DNA of 64,000 nt from Geosiphon pyriformis (Eukaryota; Glomeromycota; Glomeromycetes; Archaeosporales; Geosiphonaceae): the NCBI GenBank assembly GCA_016748015.1, contig JAAOMT010000414.1, forward strand, positions 226,353 to 290,352, written 5' to 3'. How positions within the stretch are numbered: position 1 is the stretch's first letter; every line of letters starts with the position of its first letter. The notes beneath the pieces are model-generated. The model was not told where the DNA came from and did not search any database. It was given only the letters and a program-made list of their open reading frames with translations. This document shows, piece by piece, positions 11,591 to 22,457 of this stretch. The translations under genes were made by a program, and so were the position numbers.

Positions 11591-12500
11591 TTATTTCCTT
11601 CTTTTAATATTGAGCTCTGTTGAGATCTCCTAATTCTATTTCTCTGTCTTTGAGTATTTCTTGAACTTCTTTTTCGAGAATTACTTGAGTTATTTTGTTC
11701 TGTAATTCTTCAAATTGGACATTGATTATTTTTTCCATTTAGTTACTGATAATAGAGTCTATTGCTGAATTGAGTAAGATTTCTGGTTAGTCTTAAAATC
11801 CAACTTGTAATTGATAGATGGCTCATGCTTATGTAGTTAGATTGTTTTTTCCCACAAATTTCTTGAGTTGTTGTAGTATTTCTGAATCAAATAATTGCTT
11901 TGTATTATCTGTATATAAGTTCTAGATATTTAGGTGTTGTCCCAAGTGAAAATAACAAAAGTTTCTGAAAAATTGTTGTATTCACTACTTTCAAGTTTCT
12001 TTAGTTAATTCTTAATATGAAGTGGCTGTTGTTGATTCTTCTATTGCCAATTTTATTTTCAAGATTATTATGTCAATAGTGTTTTTTGGTTTCTTCTGTA
12101 CCTTGTATTTAGGTATTTTTCAAGTATCTTTGTATTGAATAGTTTGTTGGTTGATGATAATTTTCATATTTCATTGTTGAATTAATTGAAAAAGTTGTTG
12201 TGCTAGTGAGTAAATATTGTCAGTAATTTCCATTTTTCTGATGTTTTCTGTTATGTCTACTCTGTATTTATATTTTTTTGGTCAATCCATTTAACATGTT
12301 TGTGTTAATGATAATGATTGGTTTTAAATCTCATAGAATTTCATCTGGTCTGACTAGTATTCTCTGTACTCTCAATTGTGAAATATTATTGGTAAATAAT
12401 AATGCTATACTGTGGTATGGTTTTAGTCAATCTCTATGTGCTGTTTTGATTAAGATTTTGTTGTTCAATCTTAATTTATAAGCTCCATTTCTTAGAATTT
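11591..12500 (-). pseudogene. E1 post-integrase extension (unrecognised) and PPT
   Basis: Minus-strand region between integrase and the 3' LTR. It holds a coding-like extension shared with E2, E3 and E4: conserved pieces include DIYSLAQQLFQLIQQ (about 12180-12230), a LYTDNTKQLFDSEILQQLKKF segment (about 11880-11940) and QFEELQNKITQVILEKEVQ (about 11660-11720), ending close to the polypurine tract (AAAAGAAGGAAATAA on the minus strand, 11591-11606). Family A has nothing comparable. Many stops. I do not recognise a domain. Confidence 0.55.
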
Positions 12501-13500
12501 CTTCTATGTAAAATAGTCTGTCCTATTTGGGGTCAAATTTTTCATTCTATTGTTTTTCTGCTTTGGTATGATATAAGAGTACTTTGTCTCTAATTTTGAA
12601 TTCAATTGGTTTATCTGGTAGTTGGTTATTGTGTCTTTTTTTTTGTTTTTTTTGTGACTTTTGGATGCTATTAGCTGCTTTTCACCATTTGTTTCTAGTG
12701 TTTCTATTAAGTCTTATGTTTTTTTCAACAATGGTTTTTGAAAATTTTCTTCTGTTATTGGTTCTGTTGAGTATGTTTTAACTTCTATCTCAACTGGTAA
12801 TATTGCTATTCTACTATATACTAATTCAAATAGCGTTGTTTATATAGTGTCTTGTTTCATTGTCTTGTAAACAAATAATACTGATAGTATAAACAAATCC
12901 CATTTGTCCTGGTTTTTTTGGCTGATTTTGGCAATTGTTTTACACAATGTTCTATTAAATCTTTCTACTAGCCCATTGGTTTGTAAATAATATAGTAATA
13001 ATAATAGTCTTTTTATCCCAAATTTTTGACTTAATTTTGTCAATGTTCTATTCACAAAGTGAGTTTCTTCATCTGATAATAATTTTTTTGGACATTCATG
13101 TTGACAGATCAAATCTTGATGAACAAATTTAGCAATGAATTCTGCATCTGCTCTTTAAATAACTTTTGCTTCTGGCTATTTTGTGAGATAATTCATGGCT
13201 ACTGCAATATATCTGTTGCCTTTGCTGGTGATTGTTAATGGTCTGACTAAGTTAATTCAAATGTAATCAAATAGTTGTCTTACTTTAATTGGTCTCAATG
13301 ACTTACTAGGTTTTTTTTTTCTTTGACAAATATTACAATTTTGAACGTATTGGATGATATCTGAATATATTGATGGCTAATAGTATCTTTTTCTGATTCT
13401 TTCTATGGTTGCTTCTTTGTGAAAATGTTCTGCTGTTGGATTTGAGTGCATGTTAAATAATATTGTCTCTTTCTCTGATTCTGTAATTATTCTGGTTGGT
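12501..13500 (-). pseudogene. E1 integrase relic
   Basis: Minus-strand Ty3/Gypsy integrase. An open stretch at 12840-13112 runs CPKKLLSDEETHFVNRTL (second catalytic Asp region), then NGLVERFNRTLCKTI (catalytic Glu). Upstream pieces near 13200-13290 correspond to the first Asp region, and a Cys pair near 13330-13350 to the H2C2 zinc finger. The C-terminal tail continues to about 12500. Stops and A/T shift are heavy. Confidence 0.8.
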
Positions 13501-14960
13501 TGATCTGAATTTCTTTTGTTCTTTTGGTAAAGTATATTTTGATGATTAATAAAATACTTTGATTGTTGTTTTATGTTGTTTTGTTTTTTTTGAGATAATT
13601 TCTCTTTGAACTGTTGAGTATTTATATAGTGCTGGAATTGTTGATATTTTTGTGTATTTATTTTTTGTTATATTTTTGTTTTTGACTGTTTAAATTTTGT
13701 TATATTTTTGGATTGCAATGTTCTTAAATTTGTTTTATTTTCGACAAACCATCAGCATTTCTATTTTTTTTTTCTTTTTTATAATGTATTGTATAATTGA
13801 ATAGTATAAGTTCTATTTTTTATCTGGTATGACAATTATCTCCAAATTTTTGCTTCTGGATTGAAGTTAATTCTTTATAATCAGTGTAAACATCAAACTT
13901 TTGACTCAAGTATTCTTTCTATTTGATGACGGCCTAATAAATAGCTAAGTGTTTTAGTGCTAGAATTTCATAATTCTTTTCAGCTGGACTTAAGCTTCTG
14001 CTGGCATAAGCTACTGGGTGTTTTTGTCTATTTGGTTTTTTCTGAGATAGTATTGCTCCTAATGCTTGATTTGATGTATCTGTTGTGATTATAAATGGCT
14101 TATTATGGTCTGAATAGATTAATACTAAAGCTTGAATAAGCTTTCTTCTTAATGTATTAAAAACTTCTTGCTGAGTTTCCGTCTAATTATATTTGGTGTT
14201 CTTTGTTTGAAGCTGGTGTAATAGTTAAGCTATTTTAGAAAAATTTTTGATGAAGTAGTGGTAGTATTCTGCAAATCCCAAGAATGCTTATAATTCAGTC
14301 AAGTTGGTGAATACTAGAAAGTTTTTGACTATCTCAATTTTGTCTGAATCCATTTTGATTCTGTTTTTATTTACTACATGTCCCAAGAATTTTAATTCTG
14401 TTTTTCCAAAAAAGCATTTGTTGGTATTTAATTTTAGTTCTGCTCTTTTTAGTCTTTCAAATACTTGTTAGAAATGATGCAAATAATCATCAAATGTTTT
14501 GGAAAACACATTGGTGTTATCCAAATATATAACTACTAATTTCCATAATAGTTTAGTATAGACAATTTCCATAAGTCATTGAAATATGGTGGAAGTATTC
14601 ATCAAACCAAATGACATTACTTCAAACTCAAAGTTTTCTTTCTGGGTTGTAAAAACCATTTTCTTCTTATCTTCTGGTTTTATGGCTACTTGCCAATAAC
14701 CACTGGCTAAGTCTAAAGTCAAAAACCGTTTTTTTTCTCCAAAAGTGTTAAAAAGTTCTTGAATCTTTGGAGTTAGATAGCTATTCCCTTTGGTTACTCT
14801 ATTAAGTCTCTAGTAGTCTACACAGAAGCAAATTTTCCTATTTTTTTTATAGACTAGTACCACTGGTGATAACTATGAACTTATTGATGACTGAATTAAT
14901 TTATTGTCTAGCATCTAATTGATTTCTTAATAAATGATCTCATGACTGGCTGGTGGTACT
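13501..14960 (-). pseudogene. E1 reverse transcriptase and RNase H relic
   Basis: Minus-strand RT (about 14140-14960) and RNase H (about 13780-14130). Matches the better-preserved E3 and E4 segments, including the PVAYASRSLSPAEKNYE block of RNase H (about 13975-14035). RT motif C reads YLDN (14516-14521 encodes Asp-Asn) where YLDD is expected, the same state as in E4. Frame broken in several places. Confidence 0.78.
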
Positions 14961-15307
14961 TGGTATGGTCTTTGTTTGATTGACATTGCATCTCCAGTTT
15001 TGATCTGGTGCTGGATTATGTCAATTCTGCTAAACTTATTTTCACTTGTAAAAATGTTGGTGAAGTTGTTAAGTAACATTTTGAGTTGCATCTATTGAAG
15101 TGGGTCTAAGTTTCCTATATTTATTTGTTTTAATTGTTTTGGTTGGAGCAAATAATATTCATTTTGTCCATAAATAGTTTGTAATGTTATGTTGACATAT
15201 TTACACAGTTGTGAAAAATCTGGAATAGAGTTTGGTGGTTGTTTTTCAATTTTGGTGGTTAAATATCTAATAATAATTTCTTTCAGTATTTCAATAATGT
15301 CTCTTGT
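14961..15307 (-). pseudogene. E1 PR-RT linker, truncated
   Basis: Minus-strand segment just upstream of RT, matching the region after the dUTPase in E3 (for example QLCKYVNITLQTIYGQ and the LDPLQ...MLLNNF run). Cut at 15307 by the E2 LTR. The dUTPase, protease and Gag of E1 are absent from the window. Confidence 0.7.
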
Positions 15308-16174
15308 TGTTACAGGTGATTATTTGGGGTTTTAGAGCAAATAACAAATCTGTAACTTGGTGCTCAATTGATATAATAGAGTTGATTTAAAGGTATCATT
15401 ATTTGAAGGTTTTGGTTGAGTTCTTTGTATAATAGACAGAAATTCAATTGTGGTCTTTCCAGTAGTCTCCCAGAATCACAATTCTGTCAAATTTTTTTCT
15501 CAGCATAGTGGCCAGTAATCTGGCAGAGATGCCCTTCTGGTAAGCTATTCTTAAATTCTTAATTTCTATATCCTTTCTTTGGAGTCTTTTATTAGGCTAT
15601 TTTTGATGTCAATAACTCAGTGCTTAATCTTCAATCAATTAGTAAAACAAAAGAAATAACAAAATAAAAGAAAAATAGAAGCAAATAAAAGAAAAGAAAG
15701 AAATAAGCCAATGTGATAAAAGTTAGTATTCTGTCAATAACCATGATCAAGAGCTATGGTTCCAGTGTGGTTAAATATCAATTACTATCCACATAAAGTA
15801 TTGATAGTGAAAAGTGGATTTGAGATAGTAAATAATTATTTATTTGATATTTGTGATGTGGAAAGTTGCTTAGATTAAATCTAAACTAAGAGATTTGTTT
15901 TTTCTACTTCTAATGCTACTGATATATATACATAATTGAGATTTTTCAATTTCTCAATTTTTCATACCAAAAACCCTAGAATTCCTGGAATCCTGCAATT
16001 TTTTTAAAAGGAATCCTAGAATTCTGGAATCCTGCAATTTTTTGTATGAGAATTCTAAAATTTCTGGAATTCTGCAATTCTTTTGAGAAGAATTCTGGAA
16101 TTCCACATTTACTATGGCTACTTCTGATTGGCTAATTTATATGCTAATATACTTCCTATATTCTATAAGTAACA
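15308..16174 (-). repeat. Family B1 LTR (3' LTR of E2)
   Basis: 867 bp. Starts TGTTACAGGTGATTATTTGG, ends CTATAAGTAACA. TATA at about 15921 (GATATATATACATAATTG). U3 array at about 15960-16100 with units of 40, 39 and 40 bp. Followed by the polypurine tract (GAGGAGAAAATAA on the minus strand) and B 3' internal sequence. It sits inside the E1 linker, so E2 was inserted into E1. Confidence 0.88.
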
Positions 16175-17295
16175 TTATTTTCTCCTCTTTAATATTAAGC
16201 TCTATCGAGATTTCCTAATTCTACTTCTCCATCTTTGAGTATTTCTTGAACTTCTTTTTCAAGAATTATCTGTGCTATCTTGTTCTGTAATTCTTCAAAT
16301 TGAGCATTGGTTATTTTTCACATTTGGTTAATAGTAATAAAGTTCATTTCTGGATTGAGTAAAATTTCTGGTTGATCTTGAAATCTGGTGTGTAGCCAAT
16401 AAATGGCTCTTGCTTATGTGGTCAAATTGTTTTTTCTTACAAATTGTTCCAGTTGTTGCAGTATTGTTGTATCAAATAATTATTTTGTTTTATCTGTATA
16501 CAAGCCCTAAATGTTCAAGTGTTGTCTTAAATAAAAGTAACAAAAGTTTTTTGGAAATTGTTGTATTCACCAATTTCAAGTTTCTATAGTCAACTCTTAA
16601 TATTGGATGACTTTTGGTTATGTTTCTATTGCCAATTTTACTTTTGTGATTATTTTGTCCACAGTGTTTTCCGTTTTTCTCTGTATTTTTTCTCATGGTT
16701 TTTTTCTGGTGTCTGTATATCTAATAGTTTGTTGGTTGATTGTAATTTCCATCTTTTGTTGTTGGATTAGTTGAAAAAGTTGTTGTGCTAGTGAATGAAT
16801 ATCATCAGTAATCTCTATTTTCTGCTGTTTTTTGTCATGTATACTGTGTCTTTATATACTCTTTTGGGTTGTTCAATTTTATGTGTTTGGTTTAATGATT
16901 ATAATTGGTTCTAAATTTCGTGAAAATTTATCTGGTTTGACTAAGGTTTTCTGTACTTCTAATTGTAGAATATTACTGGTAGATGATGATGCTATATGGT
17001 GATATTGTTTCAGTCAATCACCATGTGCTGCTTTGGTTAAAATTCTGTTGTTTAATCTTAATTTATAAGCTCTATTTCTAAGAATTTTTTTTATGTGAAA
17101 TGGTCCATCTCATTTGGAGTCAAATTTTCTACTCTATTGTTTTTCTACTTTAGTATGATATAGAAATACTTTGTCTCCAATTTTGAATTCAACTGGTTTC
17201 TCTAGTAGTTGGTTATTGTGTCTTTCTTTTTGTTTTTCTTATAACTTTTGTATGTTATCAGTTGCTTTTTGCTGCATGTTTTTTAATGTCTCCAT
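16175..17295 (-). pseudogene. E2 post-integrase extension and integrase tail, truncated
   Basis: Minus-strand copy of the B 3' internal region. It carries the same extension as E1 in better shape: DDIHSLAQQLFQLIQQQKME (about 16745-16805), YLRQHLNI (about 16500-16530), QQLEQFVRKNNLTT (about 16425-16465), QFEELQNKIAQIILEKEVQE (about 16240-16300). Next comes the integrase tail (KFD...DGPFHIKKILRN-like, about 17080-17140). Cut at 17295 by the E3 LTR. Confidence 0.65.
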
Positions 17296-18182
17296 TGTTA
17301 CAGATGATTATTTGGGGTCTCAAATCAAATAACAAATCCATAACTGGGTACTCAATATCTTAACAATACTAGTGTTATAGATATATTGGTTATATTTGAA
17401 GGTTTTTTAGAGTTGAGCCCTTTGTATAATAAACAGAGATTCAATAATGATGTTATTGGTTGTTGAATTGTGTTCCCAATTTTTGTTTTTAGCTTGGTGG
17501 CCAGTTTATTCTGGCATTCGTGCCCTTCTAGTAAGCTATCTATTAATATATATATAATTTTACCCTTATTTCTGGGTCTTTTACCAGGCTATCTATGATG
17601 TCAATTACTCAGCACTTTAATCCTTAATCAGTTAGTATTCAACAATAAAAATCAAAGAAAAAAAGAAATAAAAGAAAAAAAGAAAAAAATAAGCCAAGGC
17701 AATATGCAAGTTAGTATCTTGTCAATAGCCATGATTCAGAGCTATTGTTCCAGTATAGTTAAGTATCAATTACTATCAACATAAAGTGTTGATAGTAAAA
17801 AGTGGATTTGGATCGTGAATGATTTATTTATTTAATATTTGTAGATAGAAGATTTCCAACTAAAGGATTCTAATCTTTCTACTTCTAATACTACTGCTAT
17901 ATATACATAATTGATGTTCTATGAGATTGCTCACATTTCTGAGTGATGTGCTATGATTTCTTGAGCAATGCTCACATTGCTGAGTGATGTGCTCTTATTT
18001 TTTAATATCACTCCACATTGCTGAGTGATGTGCCATGTTTTCTGACATTGCTTTACATTGCTGAGCAATGTGTCATGATTTTTGACATTGCTCCATATTG
18101 CTAAGCAATGTGCTCATGTGCTAAATACTATTCTCTTATTGGTCTGCTATTTTCTGTATCTGTTTTCTTTTTATGAGTAACA
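17296..18182 (-). repeat. Family B2 LTR (3' LTR of E3)
   Basis: 887 bp. Starts TGTTACAGATGATTATTTGG, ends TTATGAGTAACA. Most of its length aligns with B1 LTRs, but the U3 array is different (17930-18120). TATA at about 17896. Followed by the polypurine tract (AAAAGGAGAAGATAA on the minus strand). The left flank CCAT belongs to the integrase of E2. Partner: the LTR at 47127-47968. Confidence 0.88.
17930..18120 (-). promoter_or_regulatory. B2 U3 palindrome array (E3 3' LTR)
   Basis: Five tandem units of 40-41 bp, each with an imperfect palindrome CACATTGCTgAGCAATGTG (some halves mutated to GAGTGATGTG). Placed between the LTR 5' end and the TATA at about 17896. Also present at 47745-47905 and, reversed, at 6310-6490. 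Confidence 0.7.
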
Positions 18183-18603
18183 TTATCTTCTCCTTTTAAT
18201 ATTGAGCTCTATTGAAATCTTTGTTTTGAATTAATTTTAATACTTCTTTTTCAAGTATTGTTTGTTTAACTCTGTTCTTTATGTCTTCTATTTGTGTATT
18301 TTTCATTCTTCCCTATTGGTTAATGGTTATGGTTTCCATGTCAAAGTGTAACAGTATTTCTGGATAGTTCTGAAATATGTTGTGTAGTCAGTAAATTGTT
18401 TTTACATGTAGTATTGAGTTCGTCTTTTTTCCAATAAATTCTTCAATTTGCTGTATTATGTTTTGGTTAAATATCCTCTTAGATTTGTCAATATACAATT
18501 CTTGAATATTCAACTTTCGACCTAACTGGTAGTAACAGTATAATATAGGAAGTTGTTCTGTCCATTGCTTCCAATTCTCTTTTGTAAGTTCTTTTGTTAG
18601 TGC
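18183..18603 (-). pseudogene. E3 post-integrase extension, distal part
   Basis: Minus-strand B 3' internal end, starting at the polypurine tract and matching 16175-16600 of E2 in a decayed form. Interrupted at 18603 by a solo LTR; GTGC at 18600-18603 is repeated at 19471-19474. Confidence 0.6.
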
Positions 18604-19470
18604 TGTTACGGGATGGTTTTCTTGTTATATTTAATTGCTGATATTCCGCTTTAATTGCAATCAGTCTTCCGTGAGTTCCTCAATTCTATTTGTGTAATAA
18701 TGTCACTGTTATACTGAAGGCTTTCTTTTTACTGTTGCGATGTAAGTTATTCTTTAATTCTTGATTGTTATGTGTGTTTATGTACTTCTTCTCAGAGGCT
18801 GAACTGAAATCTACCCACTGTCTGGGGTCTTCTCTGAGGCTATCCTTGCAATTGCCTGATGTGTTTCTCTAATCTAAAAACACAGAATGTTAATGGTCTT
18901 TAGCACTTTTCTAATTCTCACAATAAAGCTTTTATCAATTAGTAACAACGTGAATAATCTTGATCAAGGATTATTCTTTCAAGGGATTCAGTTGATGAAT
19001 GATAGTTTCATTCAATAAATAATACAAGTAAGTTTCTTAATACTTTGGGTTGTGATAGTTCCGTTTTAAATATTCTTTTTCATTTCTTTTTGATTTAGAA
19101 AGGTTTCTTGGGATATTTAATTTGAAAGTATGATTTAAAGTGGAGTTTGTTGGATAAAATTGGATCTGTTGCTTGATAAGTTATGATTTTTATTACTTGA
19201 TTGATTATTTCCCAATATTAAAACTACTGTATATATACATGTTTGTAGTTCTACGAGAAAATACTTTCTTTTTGATATTTCAACCTGGTGTTTGCTGCTA
19301 TCACCAGTTGGTGTTGGCTGCTATTGTGAACTGGTGCTTGCTACTATCACGAAATGGTGTTTGCTACTATGTTAATCATTACCTTTCTAAGATTATTACT
19401 ATGCTATATTATGATTGAATAATTTGTATTATTTTTATGATTCTTTTTGCTAAATTCTTAAACTGTAACA
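18604..19470 (-). repeat. Family D solo LTR with 4-bp target duplication
   Basis: 867 bp, starts TGTTACGGGATGG and ends TTAAACTGTAACA, so it has the same TGTTAC...GTAACA ends as the other families but is otherwise unrelated. Flanked by GTGC on both sides (18600-18603, 19471-19474). E3 sequence resumes directly after it, so the internal part has been lost by LTR-LTR recombination. TATA-like GTATATATACATG at about 19228 and a four-unit array at 19287-19377 place the transcription direction on the minus strand. Confidence 0.85.
19287..19377 (-). promoter_or_regulatory. Family D U3 array, 23-bp units
   Basis: Four units exactly 23 bp apart, each starting GGTGTTTGCTGCTATCAC or a close variant. 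TGGTG and CACCA form an inverted pair in the first unit. Lies between the TATA at about 19228 and the LTR 5' end at 19470. Confidence 0.7.
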
Positions 19471-19474
19471 GTGC

Positions 19475-19960
19475 CATAAGTATTTTCCCAAAAGTGTTCT
19501 TTACTTTTTCTATTATATTATCTGACCAGTTTTTATTATTCTTTGGTAACTACTAATATGGTGTATTCTTTGTCTTCCTTTTGGTATTTTGATAGCAAAT
19601 TGTTTGGTTGTTAATGATAATTTCCATGTCTAAAGATTATTGACTTAAGGCCTGGAATAATTGTTGAGCTATGGCATGAATATGATCTGGTATTTCCATT
19701 TTTCTTGGTTGCTTTTGTTGCATATACTGTGTCTTTATATACTTTTTTATTGTTTGATTTTACATGTTTGGTCTAATGATTATAATTGGTTCCAGATCTC
19801 ATGGAATCTTATCTTGTTAAACTAGTATTCATTGTACTTCCAATTGTGGAATGTTATTGGTGGATGATAATGTTTATCTGGTAATATAGTTTCAGTCGAT
19901 CACTATGTGCTGCTTTGGCTAAAAGTTTGTTGTTCTATCTTAATTTATAAGCTCTATTTC
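19475..19960 (-). pseudogene. E3 post-integrase extension, proximal part
   Basis: Minus-strand continuation of the E3 extension to the right of the solo LTR. Readable pieces include HIHAIAQQLFQALSQ (about 19635-19685) and DLEPIIIIRPNM (about 19760-19800), matching the extension in E1, E2 and E4. Stops throughout. Confidence 0.6.
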
Positions 19961-20960
19961 CTAGAATTTCTTCTATGTGAAATGGTCTGTTCTATTTGGG
20001 GTCAAATTTTTCACTCCATTGTTTTTCCGCTTTGGTACGATGTAATAGTACTTTGTCTCCAATCTGGAATTCAACTGGTTTATTTGGTAGTTGGTTATTG
20101 TGTCATTTTTTTTGCTTTTCTTGTGATTTTTGGATGTTGTCAATTGCTTTTTGTCATTTGTTTTCTAGTGTTTCTATTAAGTTATATGTTTTTCTTAGCA
20201 ATATTTCTTGAAAATTATCTTCAGTTATTGGTTTTGTTAGATAAGTGTTGACTTCTATCTCAACTGGTAATGTTGCTGTTCTACCATATACCAATTCAAA
20301 TAGTGTTGCTTGTGTAGTATCTTGTTTCATTGTCCGATAAGCAAATAATACTAATGATATAAACAAATTCTATTTGTCCTGATTTTCTTGACTGATCTTG
20401 GTAATTGCTTCACACAATGTTCTGTTAAATCTCTCAACTAATCCATTGGTTTGTGGATGATATGGTGATGATAATGGTTTTTTTATCCCAAATCTCTGAC
20501 TTAATTCTGTTAATGTTCTATTCACAAAATGAGTTTCTTGGTCTAATAGTAGTTCTTTTGGACATCCATGTCAACATATTAAATCTTGATGGACAAATTT
20601 GGCAACAGATTCTACATCTGCTCTTTGAATGGCTTTTGCTTCTGGCCATTTTGTAAGATAGTCTATAGCTACTGTAATATATCTGTTGTCTCTGCTGGTA
20701 ATTGTTAATGGTCTGACTAAGTCAATTCCAATACGATCAAATGGTTGTTCCACTTTGATTGGTTTTAATGGTTCACTTGGTCTTGTTCCTCCTCTTCTTT
20801 AACAAGCATCACAATTTTGAACATATTGGATAATGTTTGGATACATTAATGGCCAATAATATCTTTTTCTGGTTCTTTCTATGGTCGCTTCTTTATGAAA
20901 ATGTCCTGCTGTTGGATCTAAATAGTATTGTCTCTTTCTCTGGTTCTGTAATTACTCTGG
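19961..20960 (-). pseudogene. E3 integrase (broken)
   Basis: Minus-strand integrase in the same frame class as E3 RT and dUTPase. Piece 20571-20753 runs FDRIGIDLVRPLTITSRDNR, with the first catalytic Asp intact, then AIDYLTKWPEAKAIQRADVE. Between 20366 and 20571 lie the second Asp region and NGLVERFNRTL with the Glu. Piece 20154-20366 covers FAYRTMKQDTTQATLFELVY and the GRTATLPVEIEVNTY tail. The H2C2 zinc region is at about 20790-20900. Stops separate the pieces, but no frame change is needed. Confidence 0.85.
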
Positions 20961-21563
20961 TTGGTTGATCTGGATTTCTTCTGTTCTTCCGGTAAAATAT
21001 ATTTTAATGATTGATAAAATATTTTGATTGTTGTTTTATGTTGTTTTGTTCTTTTTGAGATAATTTCTTCTTAAACAATTGGGTATTTATATAATATTGT
21101 AGTTGTTAGTATTTTTGTATATTCATCTTTTGTTATATTTTTGGATTGAAATGTTTTTAGATTTGTTTCATTCACGACAGTCCATTGGCATTTCCATTGT
21201 CTTTTCCCTTTTTATAATGTACTGTATAATTAAATGATGAAAGTTCATTTTCCATCTGGCATGACAATTGTCTGCAAATTTTTGTTTTTGGATTGATGTT
21301 AATTCTTTGTGATCAGTGTATACTTCAAACTTTTGGCTCAAGTATTCCTTCTATTTGCTGACAGCCTAATAGATAGCTAAGTGTTCTAATGCTGGAGTTC
21401 CATAGTTTTTTTTAGCTGGACTTAAACTTCTACTGGCATAAGCTACTGGATGTTCTCTTTCATCAGATTTTTTCTGTGAAAGTACTGCTTCCAATGCTTG
21501 ACCTGATGCATTAGTAGTAATGATGAATGATTTGTTGTGATCTGGATACATTAATACTGAAGC
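20961..21563 (-). pseudogene. E3 RNase H (broken)
   Basis: The open piece 21366-21551 begins MYPDHNKSFIITTNASGQAL, the first RNase H motif (usually TDAS, here TNAS), then SQKKSDEREHPVAYASRSLS and the Glu-containing ALEHLAIY. The last motif (VYTDHKELTS-like) is at about 21310-21340 after a stop. The remainder to 20961 links to the integrase. Same frame class as neighbours. Confidence 0.82.
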
Positions 21564-22457
21564 TTAGATAAGCTTTTTTTTCAATGTGTCAAAAGCTTCT
21601 TGTTGAGCTTTAGTCCATTTATACTTTACATTCTTGGTTTGTAAATAGTAAAGTGGCTGAGCTAGTTTAAAAAAGTCCTTGATGAAGCAATAATAGTAGC
21701 CTGTAAATTCCAAAAATGCTCTTAGTTCTGTTAAGTTGGTTGGTACTGAAAAGTTTTTAACTACTTCGATCTTGTCTGGATCTGTTTTGATTCTATTTTT
21801 GCTCACTACATGTTCCAAAAACTTGAGTTCAGTTTTTCCAAAGAAACATTTGGTTGCATTTAGCTTTAGTTCGGCTCTTCTTAATCTTTCAAACACTTGT
21901 TGGAGATGATACAGATGATCATCAAATGTTTTTGAGAACACATTGGTGTCATTCAAGTAAACAACTACTGATTTCCACAGTAATCTAGTATAGACAATTT
22001 CCATAAGCTGTTGGAATGTTGCTGGAGCATTTATCAAGCCAAATAGCATGACTTCAAACTCAAAATTTCTTTCTCTTGTGGTAAATGCTGTTTTTTCTTT
22101 GTTGGTTGGATCCATGGCTACTTGTCAGTATCCACTATCTAAATTTAATGTTGAGAATCATTTATTTCCACCAAAAGCATTGAATAGTTCTTAGATTTTT
22201 GGAGTCGGATAACTATTACCTTTAGTTACTCTATTCAGTTTTTGATAATCCACACAAAAACGGATTTTTCTATTCTTTTTTTGGACTAATACTACTGGTG
22301 ATGACTATGGATTCATTGATGGCTGAATTAGCTCATTATCAAGCATCCGATTGATTTCTTGACAAATAATCTCATGACTAGCTGGTGGTACTCTGTATGC
22401 TCTTTGTTTAATTGACATTGCATCTCCAGTTTTGATCTGATGCTGGATGATGTTGGT
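21564..22457 (-). pseudogene. E3 reverse transcriptase (broken)
   Basis: The 183-codon open piece 21564-22115 carries the RT palm: EFEVMLFGLINAPATFQQLM (motif B), VVVYLNDTNVFSKT (motif C, normally YLDD, here Leu-Asn-Asp at 21948-21953), FERLRRAELKLNATKC and PTNLTELRAFLEFTGYYY. Upstream to 22457, decayed codons give KIRFCVDYQKLN and DSGY.QVAMD, with a stop in place of the Trp of SGYWQVAMD. The change in motif C would abolish polymerase activity. Confidence 0.88.

Noticed and set aside
17930-18120. CRISPR-like or satellite array
   Set aside because: Units are directly adjacent without unique spacers, lie inside LTRs and recur in the same position of every copy; they are promoter-region repeats.
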